NCBI GenBank assembly: GCA_029864945.1
Contig: JAOTSL010000175.1
Span: 1-6,890, forward strand
DNA length: 6,890 bases
Direction: 5' to 3'
DNA from: Gammaproteobacteria bacterium
GTDB taxonomy: Bacteria; Pseudomonadota; Gammaproteobacteria; S012-40
The notes under the pieces: generated by a model
Told to the model about the DNA's origin: nothing
Seen by the model: the letters and a program-made list of their open reading frames with translations, nothing else
The model's database searches: none
Made by a program: the position numbers and the translations under genes
In this document: piece after piece, positions 1 to 4,464 of the stretch
How the letters are laid out: each line of letters begins with the position of its first letter
Numbering within the stretch: the stretch's first letter is position 1

Positions 1-251
1 AAGTCAGATAGTATTGGAATTAGATCATCCATCTGATCAAAAGCAACGGGTTCTGTCCAGTCTTCTGGCGCTTCACTGAATTCGACATTGAGGTAGTACC
101 AATCGCTGAGAGATATTTCTTCCACATTACCAGCGAGATGCTGTAATTCCACCAAACCCGCATCTTCATCAAATGCCACCACTAGAAAGCGCTGTCTTTT
201 GTCTAAATATAGATACCAAACGTCAACCAGGGGATCTAAATTTTTTCTCAT
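1..251 (-). CDS. small acidic protein, DUF6763-like (partial, C-terminus off left edge)
   Basis: This reading frame starts at the ATG in 249-251 and stays open for 83 codons to the window edge, so the C-terminus is missing. The start is well supported: on the minus strand an AGAGGTG Shine-Dalgarno sequence lies about 6 nt before it. The protein begins MRKNLDPLVDVWY and is rich in Asp, Glu, Trp and Tyr, with a GLVELQH strand-like stretch followed by SLSDWYYL and a later EAPEDWTEP motif. It has no signal peptide or membrane segment and should be a small cytosolic protein. The pattern (N-terminal W-Y, 'F-D-E-D-x-G-L-V-E', then 'L-x-x-W-Y', then 'P-E-D-W') matches my memory of the uncharacterised gammaproteobacterial family DUF6763, whose members are about this long, so little may be missing. 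The function of that family is unknown and none is proposed here. The family assignment is from memory and less certain than the gene call. Confidence 0.8.
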   Translation of the reverse strand, partial: MRKNLDPLVDVWYLYLDKRQRFLVVAFDEDAGLVELQHLAGNVEEISLSDWYYLNVEFSEAPEDWTEPVAFDQMDDLIPILSD

Positions 252-546
252 TTTCGACACCTCTTTAAATGATAGGTACTGATCAGGATCAAGCAATAGC
301 AGGCTAGAAAGCAAAAGCATTATATCTAAAAAGTAAGTGCTGATATGTAATAAGTCAATGCAGAACTTAGTCAAATTTCCGTGAATGTATCTATGAGAGG
401 CGGTACTTATTTTTTTAAATCAGGTAGTTTTAATATACTAAAGTGAATTCAGTGAGTTGAATTTTTTATTTACATAATTTGCTAGTGGTAACGATAGTAG
501 CCGTATCGAAGTATAGTCGTGTATGTGTATTTTTTGTGGTTGTTAA
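252..546. other. intergenic spacer without a recognised gene
   Basis: This AT-rich spacer separates the 1-251 gene from the Slp region; both are read on the minus strand. I see no supported gene in it. It holds the candidate -10 for the left gene and two weak hairpins: CGATA-7 nt-TATCG at 492-508, and AATTCA-6 nt-TGAATT at 446-463, which on the plus strand is followed by four more T. Neither is a convincing terminator, because the second has an AT-only outer stem and no plus-strand gene upstream of it. Confidence 0.5.
319..324 (-). promoter_or_regulatory. candidate -10 element for the 1-251 gene
   Basis: Read on the minus strand this is a perfect TATAAT. It would place transcription initiation near position 312 and give a leader of about 60 nt before the ATG at 251. 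No good -35 hexamer lies at 17 bp; a TTGACT sits farther upstream (about 28 bp), too far to pair with it. The call rests mainly on the -10 match and position. Confidence 0.35.
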
Positions 547-654
547 TTAATAATGCCAATGTTCTGCAGTATCAATAAGATAATTGTTGTATGCCTCTCC
601 GATAGCATCATACGCAGGGTTTTTAGTAAGTATCCATTTTTTAGAATTTACCAT
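547..654 (-). CDS. candidate 35-aa small protein directly downstream of the Slp gene
   Basis: A 35-codon frame begins at an ATG (652-654) only 2 nt after the TAA stop of the Slp-family gene (657-659) and ends with TAA at 547-549. It starts MVNSKKWILTKNPAYDAIG and ends TAEHWHY. The composition looks protein-like (Trp, Tyr, Asn, Ala, balanced charge, no low-complexity run) although the DNA around it is AT-rich. There is no separate Shine-Dalgarno sequence before the ATG, so translation would have to depend on coupling to termination on the Slp message. I do not recognise the family. It has no signal peptide or membrane segment. It could also be the remnant end of a longer decayed gene, or chance. 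Being too short for routine gene callers, it would normally be missed. Confidence 0.4.
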   Translation of the reverse strand: MVNSKKWILTKNPAYDAIGEAYNNYLIDTAEHWHY

Positions 655-656
655 TT

Positions 657-1193
657 TTAATAGTAGCGGCGTGGATAATAAGGTGGATACCATGGGCCGA
701 AATAAGGCCAATAAGGATCGTAATTGTAATCGTTATCCTTTTCAGCTGGTCGCCAGAGGTTGAATGAATCTACAATGATTTCTGGGTAAGTATATTCAAA
801 TTGGTCAATTAGTTGTTTAGTTTCCCTGCTAACTGTACCAACAACGGTGATCTCTCGTCCCGTTGCGTATACTACTGGATCAAGAAATCCTTTAAATCTC
901 GCAAGAAAACGGCCTTGAGTCTGATCCGTCTCAATGGGCCGACCCTCTTTACTTAGCGGGTGGTCAACAATTTCCAGAACAGTGGTATTTTTTTTGTTTA
1001 CCACATTAGCAATTACTCCACCCCAGCGTACCCGGCGTTCAATATAGGCATCCACATTCTGACGAACAACGTGCAGTGCAGGAATATCGATAATTTTTTC
1101 ATCAATGGATTTAGGAACAGTTATGGCGCAACTTGATAATAATCCGATAAAAAGCAGGTAAGGAAATAAAGCGATTTTGATTTGTACCGTCAT
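657..1193 (-). CDS. Slp-family outer-membrane lipoprotein
   Basis: This 178-aa protein belongs to the Slp family (Pfam Slp, starvation-inducible lipoprotein), close in size to E. coli Slp and YeaY. The N-terminus is a lipoprotein signal peptide: K6, a hydrophobic stretch at about 7-19, and a lipobox L19-S20-S21-C22, so Cys22 should be lipidated. The next residue is Ala, not Asp, which predicts sorting to the outer membrane. Family hallmarks are in the expected order: VRWGGVI at 55-61, EIVDHPL at 74-80 with GRP after it, GRFLARFKGFLDP at 94-106, GREITVVGTV at 112-121 and YPEI at 136-139. The C-terminus (155-178) is an aromatic Tyr/Pro/Trp tail with ten tyrosines. The ATG start is supported by AAAGAG 6 nt upstream. 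In enterobacteria Slp proteins are linked to carbon starvation, stationary phase and acid stress; the molecular role is unknown, and regulation here cannot be read from the sequence. Confidence 0.92.
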   Translation of the reverse strand: MTVQIKIALFPYLLFIGLLSSCAITVPKSIDEKIIDIPALHVVRQNVDAYIERRVRWGGVIANVVNKKNTTVLEIVDHPLSKEGRPIETDQTQGRFLARFKGFLDPVVYATGREITVVGTVSRETKQLIDQFEYTYPEIIVDSFNLWRPAEKDNDYNYDPYWPYFGPWYPPYYPRRYY

Positions 1194-1269
1194 AACAAAC
1201 TCTTTTGAATGGGTTAATCATACAGACAATAGTCTTGCAGAATTAGTTCTAAAAGATAAGTCCTTATTG

Positions 1270-1275
1270 ATTATA
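1270..1275 (-). promoter_or_regulatory. candidate -10 element for the Slp-family gene
   Basis: A perfect minus-strand TATAAT lies about 77 nt before the Slp start codon and would give a leader of about 70 nt. Just downstream on that strand is an ATAAGG/CTTAT dyad (forward 1257-1268). No clear -35 hexamer is present, so an activator-dependent or stationary-phase promoter is possible, but this is inference. A second TATAAT lies a little farther upstream near 1294-1299. Confidence 0.3.
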
Positions 1276-1860
1276 TTGATCTAATACTAACATATTATAT
1301 GTATTGAGCCTGCCTCAACGCGCCCGTGAAAGCGGGTGAATATATACATTAATAAATAAGTGGTTTAAGTTGATTGACGCGGGAAGCACCAATGGCTGCA
1401 AATATTTCAATTTGGTAAATGCCGTTGAATTTGAAGGTGGTTCAATCGCAAATTTATTTTTGTAATGACTAGATGCGGCCTTAAGCCCATTCTTCCTATA
1501 CTGGTTGGCATAAAACTGAGTGGGAATCCTCTTGTTGATTTTATGTGTAATGACTTTATATATGACTTCCATGGAGACAGAATATTTATTGGTTTCTTAT
1601 TTGTCTTGGATGCAGCGATGTCTAATAAATTAAATGTTATTTTTCCTAAATAATAAATTATTTTCAATTATTATAGTCTACGCTTAGAGTAGGGAATGTT
1701 AGAGAAGGGGTTTTTAAAACAAGGGTGCGAAGTTTTTGTTGAGTTCCATTTTATATTGAGTGATTTGGCGTAAATAAGTCTAACTTTAAATAGCTTAATG
1801 TAAAGTGCGTCTAAAATTAAAGTGTAATTCAGCTTTGGTTTGAATTGATCGGCAAACTGG

Positions 1861-1865
1861 AAGGG
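1861..1865 (+). promoter_or_regulatory. ribosome binding site that fixes the GTG start of the PilZ gene
   Basis: AAGGG lies 8 nt before the GTG at 1874. No ATG in this frame is near, so this site supports initiation at GTG and keeps the N-terminal RxxxR motif inside the protein. Confidence 0.65.
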
Positions 1866-1873
1866 TTATAAAC

Positions 1874-2188
1874 GTGGATAATAGAAAGTCCAATCGTGAA
1901 ACGAAACAAATCAATGTAAGGTTATACCAAGGTGATACTTTTGTCGCTTTGGCAAAAACTTTGGATATAACAACAGGTGGTATGTTTATCCATACAAACG
2001 TATTACGCTTTCCTAAGCACAGTTCTCTTGATGTAGTGTTTGATTCCCCCGTAGATGATTCTATAGGGCAGAGTCGGTATGCTGCTACCGTGGTGCATCG
2101 ATGTTTGAATGGAATTGGTATTAGCTTAAGTGATAAAAATGCTTTAAATGAGCATCTATTATGTGAAAAACCAGATGCTATTTATTAG
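1874..2188 (+). CDS. single-domain PilZ protein, probable c-di-GMP receptor
   Basis: This 104-aa soluble protein is essentially one PilZ domain. Both parts of the c-di-GMP binding signature are visible: an RxxxR motif at R4-K5-S6-N7-R8 and the (D/N)xSxxG box at 31-36, here D-I-T-T-G-G with Thr in place of the usual Ser. The following GMFIHT, the later VVHRCLNGIGISL (around 88-100) and the alternation of beta strands are typical of the PilZ barrel. PilZ proteins of this size act as adaptors: on binding c-di-GMP they alter a partner controlling motility, pili, exopolysaccharide or other surface traits. The partner is not encoded next door. The start codon is GTG, supported by AAGGG 8 nt upstream. 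The gene stands alone on the plus strand, with 235 nt to the next gene, so it is probably monocistronic. The Thr substitution keeps a hydroxyl group and binding is likely retained, but that is inference. Confidence 0.88.
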   Translation: MDNRKSNRETKQINVRLYQGDTFVALAKTLDITTGGMFIHTNVLRFPKHSSLDVVFDSPVDDSIGQSRYAATVVHRCLNGIGISLSDKNALNEHLLCEKPDAIY

Positions 2189-2382
2189 TCGTTCTTTGAT
2201 GCGATATCGATCCTGGATCAAGGGTAGATTATAGTGAATTTATTTATTCTTTAGTCTACACTCACAAGTAAGTGATAAATAATAAAGCAGTAACTCATTG
2301 TGGAGCATTTGTAGGGAAACATATTTTTAATTTGCGGTCGCTTCTAGTTATTTTGTTAACTGTGACTGCGTGCCCTTCATTT

Positions 2383-2388
2383 TATAAT
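2383..2388 (+). promoter_or_regulatory. candidate -10 element for the DUF2934 gene
   Basis: A perfect TATAAT lies 35 nt before the ATG at 2424 and would start transcription near 2395, giving a leader of about 30 nt that contains the Shine-Dalgarno AAGGA (2411-2415). The -35 region is weak; TGTGAC at 2361-2366 is at 16 bp. This supports separate transcription from the PilZ gene. Confidence 0.45.
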
Positions 2389-2423
2389 ACTGGTCATGGC
2401 AATTTATTAAAAGGAACCTGATA

Positions 2424-2750
2424 ATGGTTGTGAAAACAGCATCCTCTGTTTCTTCTCCGAAGAAAACCCCAAAAGGAAAGAAAACAGGGAAAGGGAAAAT
2501 CGAAGTAACAACAAACTTAAGTGAATCATTAAGGCCGCAGGAAGAAAAAGCGCTTATTGGCAATGAAAGCCTAGTATGCACTGAGTCGCTAATTTCTGAG
2601 GTGGAGCGAATGAGTATGATTTCTGAAGCCGCTTACTATCGAGCTGAACAACGTGGTTTTCCTGATGGTGGTCATGAACAGGACTGGTTAGATGCAGAAC
2701 GAAGCGTTGATAAAATGCTATGTGAAGCTGCTGAAAAAGCAAATTATTAG
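2424..2750 (+). CDS. DUF2934-domain protein with a lysine-rich N-terminal tail
   Basis: This 108-aa protein has two parts. Residues 1-27 form a basic, probably disordered tail with repeated Lys, Gly, Pro and Ser (KKTPKGKKTGKGK at 13-25). Residues about 62-95 match the short DUF2934 domain: an AAYYRAEQRGFPDGG stretch, then QDWLDAER, the usual 'A-Y-x-x-A-E-x-R-G-x-P-x-G-x-x-x-x-D-W-L-x-A-E' pattern. DUF2934 proteins are small, often encoded alone, and their function is unknown. The basic tail recalls those of nucleic-acid-binding proteins, so contact with DNA, RNA or another polyanion is possible, but this is inference. There is no signal peptide or membrane segment. The ATG start has AAGGA 8 nt upstream and a good -10 element 35 nt upstream. 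Confidence 0.85.
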   Translation: MVVKTASSVSSPKKTPKGKKTGKGKIEVTTNLSESLRPQEEKALIGNESLVCTESLISEVERMSMISEAAYYRAEQRGFPDGGHEQDWLDAERSVDKMLCEAAEKANY

Positions 2751-2769
2751 TTTTTTATAGAATCAACGT

Positions 2770-2791
2770 CCCCACTGTAAACGGTGTTGGG
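2770..2791 (+). terminator. weak hairpin after the DUF2934 gene, possible terminator
   Basis: CCC-CACTG-TAAA-CGGTG-tt-GGG can fold into an 8-bp stem with a tetraloop and a 2-nt bulge, 20 nt after the stop codon. The sequence after it is not T-rich; the only T run (2751-2756) comes before it. It may end or stabilise the 3' end of the message, but it is not a canonical intrinsic terminator. Confidence 0.3.
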
Positions 2792-2846
2792 TATAGCCTA
2801 AAATGATATTTAGATTTACTGTCTTAATAAGCGTGAGTTAGTAACC

Positions 2847-2931
2847 TCATGTGACATGATAAGTGAATCACTATTTTTAGTGATGATTTAAATACAATCT
2901 CTTTTAGTGTGTATATATCAAAATCACTATT
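2847..2931. repeat. cluster of short palindromes and direct repeats, operator-like
   Basis: Three kinds of symmetry are packed into 85 nt. TCATGT-G-ACATGA at 2847-2859 is a perfect odd-centred palindrome. AGTGA-A-TCACT at 2862-2872 is a second one, and its right half also forms a perfect hairpin ATCACTA-tttt-TAGTGAT at 2867-2884. The 10-mer AATCACTATT occurs at 2866-2875 and again at 2922-2931, 56 bp apart. Such spacing by about five helical turns suits cooperative binding by a regulator, but no known consensus is recognised. Confidence 0.45.
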
Positions 2932-3283
2932 CGGATCAAGTCAAATAAAAATCAAATTGTACTCCGGAAATTTCTGATTCAAACGGATAAGTACGAGAAT
3001 CTCTTGAGTTTTCTCAAGTTTCAATATGTGATGCACGGCCTGCCTTCATAAAATTGACCTACCTTGCTGTTATGACATTGTTGAAATCTTCATATGTTTC
3101 AGGTGTTTTCTAACCAATTAATATTTAGGTATATTATTTTCGATAGTTATGTAATTCGGACTTCCATTTGAACTGAACATAAGCAGATGGGGGTGTTGGC
3201 GATTAATATTTTTCTGTACTTTTAACTATATTCTCAATAAAAAACATTTGGGGCCGAAATAGCCTATAAGGGTGCTATAGTAT

Positions 3284-3288
3284 AAGGG
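3284..3288 (+). promoter_or_regulatory. ribosome binding site that favours GTG 3296 as start of the kinase
   Basis: AAGGG lies 7 nt before GTG 3296 but only 4 nt before the neighbouring TTG at 3293. An in-frame TAG at 3278-3280 excludes starts farther upstream, so GTG 3296 is the best start. Confidence 0.6.
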
Positions 3289-3295
3289 ATTTTTG

Positions 3296-4423
3296 GTGGA
3301 ACTAAATAGAGAGATAGATGACGAGGAATATTTTGACCTAGATAAGATAATTGATTTTCTGCCGGATATATTTCTATTAGTAGATGATAACGGTTATATC
3401 GTTCGTACAAATGATGTGTTAGAAACGGTATTGGGTTGGAAGTCCAGTGAAGTTATTGGTTCTGAGATCGAAATTCTTTTGTCTCCAAATTTGCGAAAGC
3501 AACATGTCAATATTCGAAATCAGTTTTATAAGGCACCAATAACCCGAAATATGAATGATATGGTAAATCTTTCGGCGTTACATAAAGATGGTCACCTTGT
3601 GCCGGTCGATATAAAATTGTCTTATATGGTAATTAATGGACGTAATTACGGTGCAGCCATTGTAAGAGATGCAACTGTGCAGCGAAAATTGCAAAATTCA
3701 CTCGAAGAAAATAATAGAACGCTGAAGAAACTATCAATTGAAAAAAACAATTTATTAGGCATTGTCTCCCATGATATGCGAAACCCAATTGGCGTGATTC
3801 AAAATTTTTCCCAAATATTATTAACAGATACTATTGGTTCCCTTAACGAGGAACAAAATGATTTCGTCAGTCGAATATACCGATCATCAATATTTATGAT
3901 GGGCCTATTGGAAGATTTGTTAGATTTCAGCACTATAGAATCAGGTGAAATGAGCTTGGTTAAGGAAGAGTTTTCATTTAGCGAGTTATTAGATGACGTT
4001 ATATGTATGTGTAGAATACGTGCTTCGGACAAACAAATTGGTTTAGCTCTGGATGTGGACTCGGTTTCTGGCTTGATGATTTGTGCGGATAAACGAAAGT
4101 TGCATCAGGTCTTAAATAATCTAGTTGATAATGCAATTAAATATTCTCATCAACAATCAGAAGTTAACATCTATGCAGCTAAAGATGGGGGTGAGTTGGT
4201 TTTTAAGGCCAAGGATCAAGGTGTGGGAATACCGAAGGCTGATAAGATAAAGTTATTTAATCCCTTTTGTAAGGCTAAAAATAAGCCAACAAACGGTGAA
4301 AAAAGTACTGGCCTTGGTTTATTTATTACCAAACGAATAATTGATGCGCACAACGGAAACCTTTCTCTAGAGAGTATAGACGGGCAGGGTAGTGAGTTTA
4401 TTTTTAGAATACCATTGTCGTAA
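3296..4423 (+). CDS. soluble PAS-domain sensor histidine kinase (orphan)
   Basis: Counted from the GTG start this is a 375-aa histidine kinase without any transmembrane segment, so it should sense a cytoplasmic signal. An N-terminal PAS domain spans about 16-129 (FLPDIFLLVDDNGYIVRTN, then VLGW, and the ALHKDGHLVPVDIKLS core). A short helical linker (about 130-152) leads to the HisKA dimerisation helix with the phospho-acceptor H159 in SHDMRNPI. The adjacent D160-x-x-N163 is the kind of motif used for response-regulator phosphatase activity. The HATPase domain has the N-box (LNNLVDNAIKYS, N275 and N279), the G1 box DQGVGIP (D307, G309, G311), an F-box-like LFNPF and the G2 box STGLGLFI (G339, G341). 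All catalytic residues are present. No response regulator is encoded in the window, so the partner is elsewhere. The gene converges on the cyclase gene and is not co-transcribed with it. Confidence 0.93.
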   Translation: MELNREIDDEEYFDLDKIIDFLPDIFLLVDDNGYIVRTNDVLETVLGWKSSEVIGSEIEILLSPNLRKQHVNIRNQFYKAPITRNMNDMVNLSALHKDGHLVPVDIKLSYMVINGRNYGAAIVRDATVQRKLQNSLEENNRTLKKLSIEKNNLLGIVSHDMRNPIGVIQNFSQILLTDTIGSLNEEQNDFVSRIYRSSIFMMGLLEDLLDFSTIESGEMSLVKEEFSFSELLDDVICMCRIRASDKQIGLALDVDSVSGLMICADKRKLHQVLNNLVDNAIKYSHQQSEVNIYAAKDGGELVFKAKDQGVGIPKADKIKLFNPFCKAKNKPTNGEKSTGLGLFITKRIIDAHNGNLSLESIDGQGSEFIFRIPLS

Positions 4424-4435
4424 GATTAAATTTTC

Positions 4436-4464
4436 AGTAAAAGAAAGTTCCCTTTATTTACTTT
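4436..4464. terminator. possible bidirectional terminator between kinase and cyclase genes
   Basis: In the narrow convergent gap, AGTAAA and AAAG (4436-4447) can pair with CTTT and TTTACT (4452-4462) around a TTCC loop, with a small internal loop. The stem is AT-rich and overlaps the last codons of the cyclase gene. T-rich flanks on both strands are short, so termination would be weak. Confidence 0.35.

Larger units (their letters stand above)
1194..1873. other. intergenic region between the divergent Slp and PilZ genes; no convincing gene
   Basis: This 680-nt stretch should hold both divergent promoters. Two small hairpins sit side by side: TTGAG-5 nt-CTCAA at 1304-1318 and CGCCCG-6 nt-CGGGTG at 1321-1338; neither is followed by a T run on either strand. 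Between 1315 and 1667 frames of 62 to 86 codons are open on both strands at once, but none has a Shine-Dalgarno sequence, none shows a recognisable motif, and one needs a TTG start. This slightly more GC-balanced block could be a decayed gene or gene fragment, but I cannot assign it. The rest (about 1668-1873) is plain AT-rich DNA leading to the PilZ gene. Confidence 0.5.
2751..3295. other. 545-nt AT-rich spacer with inverted repeats, no gene seen
   Basis: Only very short frames (under about 15 codons, none with a ribosome binding site) occur on either strand. The spacer holds a weak hairpin near its left end, a cluster of operator-like repeats at 2847-2931, and a CTTGAG-tttt-CTCAAG hairpin at 3003-3018. 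It must contain the promoter of the histidine kinase gene, but no convincing -35/-10 pair stands out. A TATAGT at 3276-3281 is too close to the start codon to be used comfortably. Confidence 0.5.

Noticed and set aside
446..467. AATTCA/TGAATT hairpin with T run as a plus-strand terminator
   Set aside because: Very AT-rich stem and no plus-strand gene upstream for it to terminate.
1304..1338. two adjacent hairpins as an intrinsic terminator or recombination site
   Set aside because: No T run follows on either strand and no integron attC core or integrase is present.
1315..1572. 85-codon minus-strand frame as a gene
   Set aside because: No ribosome binding site before its ATG and no recognisable motif; overlaps frames on both strands.
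1465..1653. 62-codon plus-strand frame as a gene
   Set aside because: No Shine-Dalgarno sequence, no motif, and equally long frames on the opposite strand; only kept as a possible relic.
1407..1667. 86-codon minus-strand frame as a gene
   Set aside because: Needs a TTG start without a ribosome binding site, overlaps other open frames, and shows no recognisable family.
2224..2259. imperfect hairpin after the PilZ gene (GTAGA...TCTAC) as its terminator
   Set aside because: Several mismatches in the stem and no T run after it.
2348..2742. minus-strand frames opposite the DUF2934 gene
   Set aside because: Antisense shadows; the plus-strand frame has the promoter, ribosome binding site and domain match.
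2847..2872. CRP (cAMP receptor protein) binding site, given the nearby cyclase
   Set aside because: TGTGA is present but TCACA is not at the required 6-bp spacing.
3799..4032. minus-strand frame inside the histidine kinase
   Set aside because: Shadow of the well-supported kinase reading frame that contains the HisKA motifs.
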